This document shows positions 33,059-42,221 of a stretch of DNA of 64,000 nucleotides, piece after piece; position 1 is the stretch's first letter, and the number at the start of each line of letters is the position of its first letter. The stretch covers positions 35,478 through 99,477 of the forward strand of contig KB291743.1 of the NCBI GenBank assembly GCA_000318405.1. The letters run 5' to 3'. The DNA comes from Brevundimonas diminuta 470-4 (GTDB lineage: Bacteria > Pseudomonadota > Alphaproteobacteria > Caulobacterales > Caulobacteraceae). The position numbers and the translations under genes are program-made. The notes beneath the pieces were generated by a model. It saw only the letters and a list, made by a program, of their open reading frames with translations. It did no database searches and had not been told where the DNA came from.

Positions 33059-34873
33059 ATGCGTTACTCCCTGTTCGCCGCGGCCAGCGCCGTCGCTCTT
33101 CTGTCCACCGGCGCTGCCTGGGCCCAGACGGCGTCTGACGCCCGGTTGGGAGATAGCATAAGAGGGCGACTGGAAGAGGGAGACGCTCGGACGCGCGGCT
33201 CGGACGCCTATCGCTATGACGATTATCGCGTGAACCTGCGCGCCGGACAGCGGCTGGAAGCCGAGTTGATCTCGGATGATTTCGACGCCTATCTGGAGGT
33301 CTACGCCGAAGGCGACCTGCGGCAGTCGCTGGCCAGCGACGATGACAGCGCGGGTGAACTGAACGCCCGTGTCCGGTTCACCGCGCCGGAAGCCGGCGTC
33401 TACATCGTGCGCGCGCGCCCCTTCTCTGGCCTGGAGACCGGCGATTATCAGTTATCCCTGAAGGAGCGGCCCGCCGCGCGTCTGCCGCGCGCCAGCCGCA
33501 TCACCATCGGTCGTGACGCATCAGGCCGCCTGGGCCCCAACAGCGCCGAGGATGACGACGGCAATCGCTATGACGCCTACGCCTTCCGGGCCTCGGCGGG
33601 CGAACGGGTGAAGATCGATCTGGAGTCGGACGATTTCGACGCCTTCCTGCGCGTGGGCCGTATCGTCAACGGCGTTTTCGTGCAGATGGCTGAGAACGAC
33701 GACGGCGGGTCCAGCCTGAACGCGCGACTGGTGTTCACAGCGCCGCAGGCTGGCGAATATCTGATCCGCGCCACGTCCTACAACAGTTCGGCTCAGGGCG
33801 TGTATCGTCTCGCGCTGGAGCAGGGACCGCCCGCGCCGACGGCTACGCCGGCTGCGGTCGGCGATGAAACGCGTGGCCGATTGACGCCCGACAGCGCCCG
33901 CAGCGATTCCGGCGCCCCGATGGATCTGTATCGCTTCAGCGGCCGTGCCGGGCAGCGTGTGGCCATCACCATGGAAGCTGACGGGTTCGACACCTTCCTT
34001 GAGCTGTTCGACGCCAACCACAACAGCCTGGCCAGCGACGACGACAGTGCCGGCGATCTGAACGCTCGGTTGACCTACACCCTGTCCGAGGACGGCGAGT
34101 ATCTGATCGAGGCGCGCGCCTTCTCCAGCGGCGAGGGGCCTTACACGCTCAAGATCGAGGAGATCGCGCCGCCGCCGCCGCCCGCCGCCATCGCCTACGG
34201 CCAGGCGATTGAGGGCGAGCTGACGACGAGCGCCGCCACCGATGATGATGGCCACCTGTATGACGCCTACGTCTTCAGCGGCAACGAGGGCCAGCGTATT
34301 CAGGCTATCATGAGGTCGGGCGACTTCGACGCCTACCTGCAGCTTGGGCAGGGCGCAGATGAGTTCAACGAGATCGCCAGCGACGATGACGGCCTGGGTC
34401 AGGGAACCGACGCGCGCCTGATCTTCACCCTGCCCGAGACGGGCGATTACGTGCTGCGCGCCCGATCCTGGTCGCGCGACGCTAAGGGACTTTATTCGCT
34501 GGAACTGGAGGACCTTGGCGGGGAGCCTTCGCCGGGCAGCCTGTTGATCGGCTCGACCGTCCGCGGACGGCTGACCGAACGGGCCAGCATCACGAGCGAG
34601 GGCGTTTATTACGACGCCTATCGTTTCAAGGCCAAAGCTGACGAAAAGCTGCGCTTCACCCTGATCGCCAGCAGTTTCGACGCGGTGGTCGAGGTCGGCG
34701 AGGAGAAGGACGGCGACTACTTCGAACTGGACACGGATGACGACAGCCTGTCCGACACCCACGCGCGCCTGAACTGGACCGCGCCGCGCGACGGAACCTA
34801 TGTGCTGCGCGCCCGCAGCTTCAGCGCCAACTCGACCGGCGACTATGTGCTGATCACGGAGCGGCAGCCCTGA
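33059..34873 (+). CDS. secreted protein of five tandem PPC domains
   Basis: A signal peptide (cleavage after AWA, residue 22) leads to five repeats of the bacterial pre-peptidase C-terminal (PPC) domain at about 29-135, 148-254, 268-367, 380-485 and 497-601. Each carries an FDAYLEV-like strand (FDAYLEV, FDAFLRV, FDTFLEL, FDAYLQL, FDAVVEV), then an acidic turn such as ASDDDSAGELNAR, then a Y(V/L)(L/I)RARSFS-type strand. PPC domains usually sit beside secreted proteases and are removed; here there is no catalytic domain at all. A binding or surface role is possible. Acidic turns could bind calcium. AAAGAGG precedes the ATG. The stop overlaps the fni start. Confidence 0.85.
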   Translation: MRYSLFAAASAVALLSTGAAWAQTASDARLGDSIRGRLEEGDARTRGSDAYRYDDYRVNLRAGQRLEAELISDDFDAYLEVYAEGDLRQSLASDDDSAGELNARVRFTAPEAGVYIVRARPFSGLETGDYQLSLKERPAARLPRASRITIGRDASGRLGPNSAEDDDGNRYDAYAFRASAGERVKIDLESDDFDAFLRVGRIVNGVFVQMAENDDGGSSLNARLVFTAPQAGEYLIRATSYNSSAQGVYRLALEQGPPAPTATPAAVGDETRGRLTPDSARSDSGAPMDLYRFSGRAGQRVAITMEADGFDTFLELFDANHNSLASDDDSAGDLNARLTYTLSEDGEYLIEARAFSSGEGPYTLKIEEIAPPPPPAAIAYGQAIEGELTTSAATDDDGHLYDAYVFSGNEGQRIQAIMRSGDFDAYLQLGQGADEFNEIASDDDGLGQGTDARLIFTLPETGDYVLRARSWSRDAKGLYSLELEDLGGEPSPGSLLIGSTVRGRLTERASITSEGVYYDAYRFKAKADEKLRFTLIASSFDAVVEVGEEKDGDYFELDTDDDSLSDTHARLNWTAPRDGTYVLRARSFSANSTGDYVLITERQP

Positions 34874-35922
34874 GCGATGCCCGCGACACCGCCGCCTCGG
34901 CCCTGATCCTGGGCCGCAAGGATCAGCATCTTGACGTGGTGCTGGCGGGCGGAGGGCGTCACGCTGTCTCGGCGGGGTTCGACGACTGGCGCTTCGTGCA
35001 CGAAGCCCTGCCGGATGTGGATCATGCCCGCATCGATCTGGGCGTCGATTTTCTGGGGCGGCGGCTGAAGGCGCCCCTGCTGATCAGCGCCATGACCGGC
35101 GGGCCCGCCAGGGCCGAGGCGATCAACGCCCGTCTGGCCGAAGCGGCCCAGCATCTGGGCATCGCCCTGGCCGTCGGTTCGCAACGGGCGGCGCTGGAAG
35201 GCGGCGCGGCGGGCGGGCTGGACTTCGCGCTCAGGCTCAAGGCGCCGGACACGCCGATCCTGGCCAATATCGGCGCGGCCCAGCTGACGCGCGGCTTCGG
35301 CCGGGACGAGGCGCGCCGGGCGCTGGACATGATCGGCGCCGACGCCCTGGTCGTTCATCTGAACCCCCTTCAGGAGGCCTGCCAGCCCGAGGGGGACCGC
35401 GACTGGTGGGGCGTGGGCGCGGCGCTTCAGGCCCTGATCCGCGATCTGGACGCGCCGGTCATCGTCAAGGAGACGGGGGCGGGAATCTCCGCCGTCACGG
35501 CCCAGCGTCTGATGGCGATGGGGGCGGCGGGCGTGGATGTCGCCGGCGCCGGGGGCGCCAACTGGGGCCTGATCGAAGGCGAACGGGCGACCGATCCGGC
35601 GGACAAGGCCCATGCTCTGGCCTTCGCCGGATGGGGCATACCGACGGCCCGCGCCCTGGCCGAGGCGCGCAACGCCCTGCCGGACGCCCTGCTGATCGGT
35701 TCGGGCGGCGTGCGCGACGGGGTGGATGCGGCCAAGGCGATCCGGCTGGGCGCCGACATGGTGGGCCTGGCCTCGGGCGTGATTCAGGCGGCCACCGTCT
35801 CGACCGAGGCCGTCATCGAACAGTTCCAACTGGTCATAAGGCAGCTGCGGACCGTGTGTTTCTGCGTAAACGCTTCAAATTTAGCGGCGTTGAAACGAGT
35901 TCCGTTGCTTCCTGTCACATAA
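34870..35922 (+). CDS. fni: type 2 isopentenyl-diphosphate delta-isomerase (FMN-dependent)
   Basis: It interconverts IPP and DMAPP using FMN and NADPH. Motifs: GRKDQH near the N terminus (Arg and Lys contact substrate), LLISAMTGG, AVGSQRAAL, ILANIGAAQL, VHLNPLQEACQPEGD, VIVKETGAGIS, VDVAGAGGANW and LIGSGGVRDGVDAAKAIRLGADMVGLAS. The GRKDQH segment is essential, yet no ATG, GTG or TTG lies upstream of it in frame. The best start is CTG 34870, overlapping the PPC stop as CTGA with GGAG eight bases upstream, giving 350 residues. GTG 34936 would delete the motif. The C terminus FCVNASNLAALKR fits the family. Confidence 0.85.
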   Translation: MSDARDTAASALILGRKDQHLDVVLAGGGRHAVSAGFDDWRFVHEALPDVDHARIDLGVDFLGRRLKAPLLISAMTGGPARAEAINARLAEAAQHLGIALAVGSQRAALEGGAAGGLDFALRLKAPDTPILANIGAAQLTRGFGRDEARRALDMIGADALVVHLNPLQEACQPEGDRDWWGVGAALQALIRDLDAPVIVKETGAGISAVTAQRLMAMGAAGVDVAGAGGANWGLIEGERATDPADKAHALAFAGWGIPTARALAEARNALPDALLIGSGGVRDGVDAAKAIRLGADMVGLASGVIQAATVSTEAVIEQFQLVIRQLRTVCFCVNASNLAALKRVPLLPVT

Positions 35923-35924
35923 GC

Positions 35925-35948
35925 GGGGCATTTCCGCCCCTGTATTTT
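35925..35948 (+). terminator. short hairpin with T-rich tail after fni
   Basis: GGGGC (35925-35929) pairs with GCCCC (35936-35940) around ATTTCC, followed by TGTATTTT. It may end the PPC-fni transcript; the next PPC gene starts 24 bases later. Confidence 0.5.
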
Positions 35949-35971
35949 GCGTCGCACCCAAGGAGATTCCC

Positions 35972-36733
35972 ATGCGCGCTCTGCTGATGACGTCGGTTCT
36001 GGCGTCCTCGCTGATTCTGGCCGGCGCTGCGGCTGCCCAGAGCTCCATCCGACCGGGGCAGACCGTCAACGGAAACCTCAGCGCCAAGGACGCGCGCATG
36101 GATGATGGTTCGCACTATCGCTGCTACGTGCTGCAGACCCAGGCCGGCATGGCCTATACGGTGACCATGCGCTCGTCGGATTTCGACACCTATCTGATGG
36201 CCGGCGCCGGAACCGACTGTGACGAGACCTCGGTGACGAACGACGACGGGCCGGACATGGGCACCGACTCGCAACTGCGCTTCATCTCGAACGGCGGAAA
36301 CTGGATCATCCGCGCCAATACGCTCAGCGAAGGCGAGACCGGGGCGTTTCGTCTGACCGTTTCGGATGGTGAGCGCCTGCGCCCGACCACCCAGATCGTG
36401 CCGATCTCGGTCGGTGAAAGCCGTCAGGGCCGTCTGGAGTTCAGCGACCGTCAGGCTGACGACGGCTCCTTCTACGACTGCTATGCCCTGAACATCGGCA
36501 ACCGAGGCAATGTGTCGATCCGCATGGATTCAGCTCAGTTCGACGCCTACCTCTCGCTGCACGAAGGCCCGCAGTGCGATGGCGAGAGCCTGGCGGCTGA
36601 CGACGACAGCGGCGGCGGGACCAGCGCCTTGATCACCCAGACCCTGCGTCCCGGCTCCTATTCCTTCCGCGCCAACAGCCTCAGCTCGGCGCAGGAAGGC
36701 GACTACACCGTCTCTGTCACCACTATGCGGTGA
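35972..36733 (+). CDS. secreted protein of two PPC domains
   Basis: A signal peptide (about 1-22, AAAA-QS cleavage) leads to two PPC-like repeats (about 27-131 and 142-251). They have the same signature as the larger protein two genes upstream: FDTYLMAG and FDAYLSL, acidic turns TNDDGPDMG and AADDDSGGG, and a final IRANTLS or FRANSLS strand. Unlike the larger protein, each repeat has a pair of Cys (RCYVL with TDCDE; DCYAL with QCDGE), so one disulfide per domain is likely. AAGGAG precedes the ATG. No catalytic domain. A strong terminator follows. Confidence 0.85.
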   Translation: MRALLMTSVLASSLILAGAAAAQSSIRPGQTVNGNLSAKDARMDDGSHYRCYVLQTQAGMAYTVTMRSSDFDTYLMAGAGTDCDETSVTNDDGPDMGTDSQLRFISNGGNWIIRANTLSEGETGAFRLTVSDGERLRPTTQIVPISVGESRQGRLEFSDRQADDGSFYDCYALNIGNRGNVSIRMDSAQFDAYLSLHEGPQCDGESLAADDDSGGGTSALITQTLRPGSYSFRANSLSSAQEGDYTVSVTTMR

Positions 36734-36736
36734 TGC

Positions 36737-36767
36737 AAAAAGGCCCCGGCGAAACCGGGGCCTTTTT
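36737..36767. terminator. perfect bidirectional rho-independent terminator
   Basis: AAAAAGGCCCCGG (36737-36749) and CCGGGGCCTTTTT (36755-36767) are exact complements around CGAAA. With T runs on both strands it serves the two-PPC gene and the convergent hypothetical gene, whose stop codon begins inside it. Confidence 0.95.
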
Positions 36768-37279
36768 CAATAGAACATCTCTCCGGCCGCCGGTCTGGCC
36801 TGAGGCTGGGGGCCGTCCCGCAGCGCCGACTGACGCGCGGCGCGCTCTGCGGCGTAGTCCGGCTGCGGCGCATCGAAGCCGAAGCCGTAGTCGTCGCGTT
36901 CCAGTTCCGGCGCCGGTCGGGACGAGAGGGGCGGGCCAGGATCGGACGGCGTGTCGTAATAGGGCGGTCGCGACGGTTCCGGCGACAGTTCCAGCCACGC
37001 GCTTTCGACATAGGGTTCGTCATCGCCGGAAAGGGCGGCGACGCGCTGCGCATCGTGCTCATAGCCGTCGCGCAGTTCGCCCACAGCCATGATTGAGCCG
37101 GGCGGCAGGTCGGGCTCGATCGGAGGCACGACCTCGACGGTTACGCCGTAGTTGGAGACCGGCCCGCCGTGCGCGGCCGAGGTGGAGTTCCAGGCGGCCC
37201 AGCCCGCCGCGCCTAGTCCGGTCAGAACCAGGGCGGCGGAGGCCAGAATGACGGCGCTTCTGCTCATGATCGGCGGCAT
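36767..37279 (-). CDS. hypothetical membrane-anchored or exported protein
   Basis: A 170-residue protein with one N-terminal hydrophobic segment (SAVILASAALVLTGLGAAGWAA in part, about 8-28) that is either a signal anchor or an uncleaved signal. It is followed by a long Pro-, Glu- and Tyr-rich, probably disordered region with no recognisable domain. ATG 37279 (MPPIMSRS) and ATG 37267 (MSRS) are both possible; neither has a well-spaced Shine-Dalgarno. It ends at the shared terminator and lies 44 bases beyond hutH on the same strand, so it could be read from the hut promoter. Confidence 0.6.
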   Translation of the reverse strand: MPPIMSRSAVILASAALVLTGLGAAGWAAWNSTSAAHGGPVSNYGVTVEVVPPIEPDLPPGSIMAVGELRDGYEHDAQRVAALSGDDEPYVESAWLELSPEPSRPPYYDTPSDPGPPLSSRPAPELERDDYGFGFDAPQPDYAAERAARQSALRDGPQPQARPAAGEMFY

Positions 37280-37323
37280 CCTGCATTCGTGATGATTACG
37301 AAAGCGCTCAACCGCCGTCTGGT

Positions 37324-38856
37324 TCAAGCCGAAGGCAACAGATCGCCGGCGAAGGCGCGATAGCGGCCGGCACGGACGCCCTCGGTCGCACGGGCGATGT
37401 CCGGCGCGAAATAGCGGTCTTCGGTATAGGCTGCACAGGCCTCGCGCACGATGGCGTAGGTCTGCTCCAACTCCGGCGAGGAGGTCAGCGGACGGCGGAA
37501 CTCGATGCCCTGCGCGGCGGCCAGCAGTTCGATGCCCACGACGGTCGCCGTATTGGCGGCCATGTCGAGCAGGCGGCGCGCGCCGTGAGTAGCCATCGAC
37601 ACGTGGTCTTCCTGATTGGCGCTGGTCGGCACGGTGTCGATGACGCAGGGGTGGGCGACCATGCGGTTCTCGGCCACCAGAGCCGCCGCCGTCACCTGGG
37701 CGATCATGAAGCCCGAGTTCACGCCGCTGTCCTTGACCAGGAAGGCGGGCAGGTCGGTCATCTTCGGATCGACCAGGATGGAGGTGCGGCGCTCGCTGAT
37801 GTTGCCGATCTCGCACAGGACCATGGCGATCTGATCTGCTGCATAAGCAACAGGTTCGGCGTGGAAGTTGCCGCCCGAGATGACGTCTCCGTCCTCGATG
37901 AAGACCAGCGGATTGTCAGTCACGGCGTTGGCTTCACGCTCCAGCATGGCGGCGGCGTTGCGCAGCACGTCCAGCGTCGCGCCCATGACCTGCGGCTGGC
38001 AGCGCAGGGAGTAGGGGTCCTGCACCTTGGCGCAGTCGTGGCGGTGGCTGTCGCGGATGGCGCTGCCGGTCAGCAACTCACGCAGGCGACGGGCCACGTC
38101 GATCTGACCTGGCTGGCCGCGCAGAGCGTGGATGCGGTGGTCGAACGGCGCGTCCGAGCCCAGCAGGGCGTCGACCGACAGGCCGCCCGCAGCGATGGCG
38201 GCGGCGAACACGTCTTCGGTCGCGAACAGGCCGGTCAGGGCCAGGGCCGTCGAGCACTGGGTGCCGTTCAGCAGGGCCAGGCCTTCCTTGGGACCCAAGA
38301 CGACGGGCTTCAGTCCCGCCTTGGCCAGAGCCGACACGGCGTCCAGCACCTGACCCTGATAACGGGCTTCGCCGACGCCGATCAGGACGCACGACATATG
38401 GGCCAGCGGCGCCAGATCGCCCGAGGCGCCGACCGAACCCTTGGACGGGATCAGCGGCAGGATCTCGGCGTTGACCATGCCGATCAGGGTCTCCAGCGTG
38501 TGACGACGCACGCCCGAAGCGCCCTTCGACAGGCTGGCGATCTTCAACACCATCAGCAGGCGGGTGGTGTCTTCGCTCAGCGGCTCGCCGACGCCGCAGG
38601 CGTGGCTGAGCACCAGGTTTTTCTGAAGGGTTTCAAGGTCTTCCGCCGCAATGCTGGTGTTGGCCAGCAGGCCGAAGCCGGTGTTGATGCCATAGACCGT
38701 GCGGCCTTCGTCCAGGATGGCGGCGACGGTCGCCGCGCCCTTTTCGACATTGGCCCATGCGGCGTCGGTCAGGCTGACCGTAACTGGGCCGTTCAGGACC
38801 GAGCGAAGCTGGGCGAGGGTGAGCGGCGCGGCGCCGATTTCGATGGTGGTGGTCAT
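37324..38856 (-). CDS. hutH: histidine ammonia-lyase
   Basis: HutH deaminates L-histidine to urocanate, the first step of histidine use. The 510-residue protein has the self-processed MIO cofactor triad A144-S145-G146 in [14 protein letters not shown] and the substrate Tyr in VYGINTGFG. Further family segments are [23 protein letters not shown] and [10 protein letters not shown]. Cytoplasmic homotetramer by family. The start lies 4 bases after the hutU stop, so hutU and hutH are one operon, probably repressed by HutC from the operator at 40582-40598. Confidence 0.98.
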   Translation of the reverse strand: MTTTIEIGAAPLTLAQLRSVLNGPVTVSLTDAAWANVEKGAATVAAILDEGRTVYGINTGFGLLANTSIAAEDLETLQKNLVLSHACGVGEPLSEDTTRLLMVLKIASLSKGASGVRRHTLETLIGMVNAEILPLIPSKGSVGASGDLAPLAHMSCVLIGVGEARYQGQVLDAVSALAKAGLKPVVLGPKEGLALLNGTQCSTALALTGLFATEDVFAAAIAAGGLSVDALLGSDAPFDHRIHALRGQPGQIDVARRLRELLTGSAIRDSHRHDCAKVQDPYSLRCQPQVMGATLDVLRNAAAMLEREANAVTDNPLVFIEDGDVISGGNFHAEPVAYAADQIAMVLCEIGNISERRTSILVDPKMTDLPAFLVKDSGVNSGFMIAQVTAAALVAENRMVAHPCVIDTVPTSANQEDHVSMATHGARRLLDMAANTATVVGIELLAAAQGIEFRRPLTSSPELEQTYAIVREACAAYTEDRYFAPDIARATEGVRAGRYRAFAGDLLPSA

Positions 38857-38860
38857 AAGT

Positions 38861-40537
38861 TTACAGGTCCAGCGAGGGCAGGTTCAGGCCATGTTTGCGC
38901 GCGGCGTCGTTGGCGATGTCGTATCCGGCGTCGGCGTGGCGCATGACGCCGGTGGCCGGGTCGTTCCACAGGACGCGCTCCAGCCGCTTGGCGGCTTCTT
39001 CTGTACCGTCGGCGACGATGACGACGCCCGAGTGCTGGCTATAGCCCATGCCGACCCCGCCGCCGTGGTGCAGCGACACCCACGACGCCCCCGACGCCGT
39101 GTTCAGCAGGGCGTTCAGCAGGGGCCAGTCGGACACGGCGTCCGAGCCGTCCATCATGGCCTCGGTCTCGCGGTTCGGGCTGGCGACGGAGCCGCTGTCC
39201 AGATGGTCGCGGCCGATGACGATGGGGGCGGACAGTTCGCCCGAGGCCACCATCTCGTTGAACATCAGGCCCGCACGGTGACGGTCGCCCAGGCCGATCC
39301 AGCAGATACGCGCCGGCAGGCCCTGGAAGGCGATGCGCTCGCCCGCCATGTCCAGCCAGCGGTGCAGGCCCGCGTTGTCGGGGAACAGCTTCTTCATCGC
39401 CTCATCCGTCTTGCGGATGTCCTCGGGATCACCCGACAGGGCGGCCCAGCGGAACGGGCCGATCCCGCGGCAGAACAGTGGGCGGATATAGGCGGGCACG
39501 AAGCCGGGGAAGTCGAAGGCGTTCTCGACGCCCTCGTCAAAGGCGACCTGACGGATGTTGTTGCCGTAGTCGGTCGTGGGGATACCCATCTTCTGGAAGT
39601 CCAGCATGGCCTTGACGTGGATCGCCATTGACGCGCGGGCGGCGGTCTCGACGGCGGCCGGGTCGCTGACGCGCTTTTCCTCCCACTCGGCGACGGTCCA
39701 GCCTGAGGGCAGGTAGCCGTTGACCGGGTCGTGGGCGCTGGTCTGGTCCGTCACGAGATCGGGGCGAACGCCGCGCTTGACCATTTCAGGCAGAAGGTCA
39801 GCCGCATTGCCCAACAGGCCGATCGACAAGGGTTTCTTATCCTTGAACGACTGCTCCAGCAGGGCCAGCGCCTCGTCCAGCGTTTCGGCCATGACGTCGA
39901 CGTAGCGGGTGCGCAGGCGGAACTCGATGCGGCTGCGTTGGCACTCGATGGTGATGCACGAGGCGCCGGCCATGGTCGCGGCCAGCGGCTGGGCGCCGCC
40001 CATGCCGCCCAGGCCCGCCGTCAGGATCCACTTGCCCGACCAGTCGCCGCCATAGTGCTGGCGACCCGCCTCCATGAAGGTCTCATAGGTGCCCTGAACG
40101 ATGCCCTGGGTGCCGATGTAGATCCACGATCCGGCGGTCATCTGGCCGTACATGGCCAGGCCCTTCTTATCGAGCTCGTTGAAGTGATCCCACGTCGCCC
40201 ACTTGGGCACCAGGTTGGAGTTGGCGATCAGCACGCGCGGCGCATCGACATGGGTGCGGAACACGCCGACCGGCTTGCCCGACTGGACCATCAGCGTCTC
40301 GTCGGCTTCCAGCTTCTGAAGCTGATCGACGATGGTGTCGAACGCCTGCCAGTTGCGGGCCGCCTTGCCGATGCCGCCATAGACGACCAGGTCTTCAGGG
40401 CGCTCGGCCACCTCGGGGTCGAGGTTGTTCATCAGCATCCGCATGGCGGCCTCGGCGGCCCATGTTTTTGCGGTCTTTTCCGGCCCGCGCGGGCTACGGA
40501 TCACTCTGGTATTCTGGCGAGTGTCAGGCGTGGACAT
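38861..40537 (-). CDS. hutU: urocanate hydratase
   Basis: HutU adds water to urocanate to give imidazolone propionate, using tightly bound NAD as electrophile. At 558 residues it is full length. Recognisable regions are [11 protein letters not shown], the NAD-binding [35 protein letters not shown] with the conserved substrate loop, and the C-terminal [24 protein letters not shown] 40537 has GGAGGA five bases upstream, so I reject the in-frame ATG at 40549. First gene of the hutUH operon, divergent from hutC. Confidence 0.98.
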   Translation of the reverse strand: MSTPDTRQNTRVIRSPRGPEKTAKTWAAEAAMRMLMNNLDPEVAERPEDLVVYGGIGKAARNWQAFDTIVDQLQKLEADETLMVQSGKPVGVFRTHVDAPRVLIANSNLVPKWATWDHFNELDKKGLAMYGQMTAGSWIYIGTQGIVQGTYETFMEAGRQHYGGDWSGKWILTAGLGGMGGAQPLAATMAGASCITIECQRSRIEFRLRTRYVDVMAETLDEALALLEQSFKDKKPLSIGLLGNAADLLPEMVKRGVRPDLVTDQTSAHDPVNGYLPSGWTVAEWEEKRVSDPAAVETAARASMAIHVKAMLDFQKMGIPTTDYGNNIRQVAFDEGVENAFDFPGFVPAYIRPLFCRGIGPFRWAALSGDPEDIRKTDEAMKKLFPDNAGLHRWLDMAGERIAFQGLPARICWIGLGDRHRAGLMFNEMVASGELSAPIVIGRDHLDSGSVASPNRETEAMMDGSDAVSDWPLLNALLNTASGASWVSLHHGGGVGMGYSQHSGVVIVADGTEEAAKRLERVLWNDPATGVMRHADAGYDIANDAARKHGLNLPSLDL

Positions 40538-40581
40538 CGAATCCTCCATGCGGCTTCGGCCGTCGAATGTTGGGCTCAGTG

Positions 40582-40598
40582 TTATGTCTAGACATTAA
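40582..40598. promoter_or_regulatory. HutC operator in the divergent hut promoter
   Basis: The 12-bp perfect palindrome ATGTCTAGACAT (40584-40595) sits in the middle of the 83-base gap between hutU and hutC, extended to TTATGTCTAGACATTAA. HutC-family repressors bind TGT-N4-ACA sites and release on urocanate. One site here could repress both hutUH and hutCGI, with autoregulation. Confidence 0.75.
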
Positions 40599-40620
40599 TG
40601 CGCGCAAGGGGCAGTTTCGC

Positions 40621-41325
40621 ATGATGGATCAGGAGCCGCTTCATCGCCGCATCGCGGGCGACATCGAGCGCCGCATCGCCTCGGGCGAGTGGCGGCCGGG
40701 TTTCCGCATCCCGACCGAGGCCGAACTGACGGCGGAATACGGTTGCGCCCGCATGACGGTGTCGCGCGCGATGTCCGATCTGGCGGCGCGCGGGCTGGTT
40801 GTTCGCCGTCGCCGCGCCGGAACCGTGGTGGCCCATCCGCCGGTGCATTCATCCGCTCTCGTCGCCATCCCCGACATCCAGTCCGAGGTCGAGGGCAGGG
40901 GGCTTGCCTATTCCCACCGCCTGCTGGGACGGATCGTGCGCCCCGCTGGCGAGGACGAAGAGGGGCTGGGCGAGCGGGTTATTGAACTGCAGACCCTGCA
41001 TCTGGCGGACGATCTGCCGTTCGTGTTCGAGCGTCGCCTGATCTCCCTGACGGCGGCGCCCGAGGCCGAGGCTGCCGACTTCACCACGCAGCCGCCGGGC
41101 GGCTGGCTGCTGGCCCATATGCCCTGGACCGAGGCGGAACATCGCATCTCGGCTGTCGGCGCCGATCATGAGACGGCGGCGGGTCTGGGCTTGGCCGACG
41201 GCGCGCCCTGTCTGCGGCTTGAGCGCCGCACTTGGCGCGACGGTCAGGGCGTGACCTGGGCATCACAGATTTTCCCCGGCGCGGCCTATGATCTGGTCGC
41301 GCGCTTTTCTCCCACTAAAGGATGA
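40621..41325 (+). CDS. hutC: histidine utilization repressor HutC (GntR/HutC family)
   Basis: The N-terminal winged helix (about 5-72: LHRRIAGDIERRIASGEWRPG, IPTEAELTAEYGCARMTVSRAMSDL, GLVVRRRRAGTVV) is the GntR DNA-binding domain. The C-terminal UTRA domain (about 90-230) binds urocanate and contains the ERRLISL and HRISAVGAD segments typical of HutC. ATG 40621 starts MMDQEPLHRR with AAGGGG upstream; frames further upstream overlap the operator and hutU and are not coding. It leads the hutC-hutG-hutI operon and should repress both hut transcripts. 234 residues. Confidence 0.93.
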   Translation: MMDQEPLHRRIAGDIERRIASGEWRPGFRIPTEAELTAEYGCARMTVSRAMSDLAARGLVVRRRRAGTVVAHPPVHSSALVAIPDIQSEVEGRGLAYSHRLLGRIVRPAGEDEEGLGERVIELQTLHLADDLPFVFERRLISLTAAPEAEAADFTTQPPGGWLLAHMPWTEAEHRISAVGADHETAAGLGLADGAPCLRLERRTWRDGQGVTWASQIFPGAAYDLVARFSPTKG

Positions 41326-41330
41326 CCCCC

Positions 41331-42221
41331 ATGAGCCAACCGTCTGAAGCCCTGGGGTGGCGTTCTGTCGGCGATCTGGTCGGCCAGCATCCCGAGGCGC
41401 GCGTCGCCCTGATCGGCGCGCCGTTGAACGAGCGGTCATTGACGCCGGGCCGTTGCGATCTGGGACCGAAGGCCCTGCGAGGCGTGCTTCCGCGTTTGTC
41501 GACCTATGATGTCGAGACGAGCATGGAACTCGAGATTAGGGTCCACGACGCCGGGGACGTGGCGCTGAAAGCCGTCTCGCCTTTCGACGCTTTTGAGCCG
41601 GTGCGCGATGCGGTGGCGGCGCAGGCCCATCGCGACCTGACCATTCTGGTCGGCGGCAACAACGCCATCACCCGGCCGGGCGTTCACGCATTGGGGCTGG
41701 ACCGCGTCGGCGTGCTGACGCTGGACGCCCACTTCGACCTGCGCGACACGGATCAGGGCCTGACCAACGGCAACCCGATACAGGCGCTGCTGGACGACGG
41801 GATGGACGGTCATCGTATCAGCCAGGTCGGCCTCGCCCCCTTCGCCAACACCCGCCGCGCCCATGAAAAGGCTGAGGCCGCCGGCATCAGCGTCCGCACC
41901 GCCCGCGAGTGCCGCCAGCGCGGTCTGGCCAATGTCGTGGTCGAGGAACTGGAGCGCCTGTCGTCCCTGTGCGAGGTCATCTACGTCGACTTCGATATCG
42001 ACGTGATCGACCGCAGCCAGTGGCCCGCCAGCCCCGGCGCGCGGCCGGGCGGGGTGTCGGTGCACGACTTCTTCGACGCCGCCCGCGCCATCGGCGCACA
42101 CGCCAAGGTCCGCGCCGTCGACCTGACCGAATATGATCCGTCGCTGGAAGTCGGCGACCTCGGCTCCCTGACGGCGGGGCGCTGGTTCTGTGAAATCCTG
42201 GCTGGAGTCGCCGCGCGATGA
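41331..42221 (+). CDS. hutG: formimidoylglutamase (arginase/agmatinase family)
   Basis: It hydrolyses N-formimino-L-glutamate to glutamate and formamide, the last step of this hut pathway. The 296-residue ureohydrolase fold shows metal-ligand segments [10 protein letters not shown] (D132, H134, D136) and [12 protein letters not shown] (D222, D224). The first ligand motif, normally GG-x-His, reads VGGNNAIT here, so the histidine is replaced by N111. Metal binding may be altered. ATG 41331 has AAGGA nine bases upstream; ATG 41322 overlaps the hutC stop and lacks a usable site. hutI overlaps it downstream by ATGA. Confidence 0.88.
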   Translation: MSQPSEALGWRSVGDLVGQHPEARVALIGAPLNERSLTPGRCDLGPKALRGVLPRLSTYDVETSMELEIRVHDAGDVALKAVSPFDAFEPVRDAVAAQAHRDLTILVGGNNAITRPGVHALGLDRVGVLTLDAHFDLRDTDQGLTNGNPIQALLDDGMDGHRISQVGLAPFANTRRAHEKAEAAGISVRTARECRQRGLANVVVEELERLSSLCEVIYVDFDIDVIDRSQWPASPGARPGGVSVHDFFDAARAIGAHAKVRAVDLTEYDPSLEVGDLGSLTAGRWFCEILAGVAAR

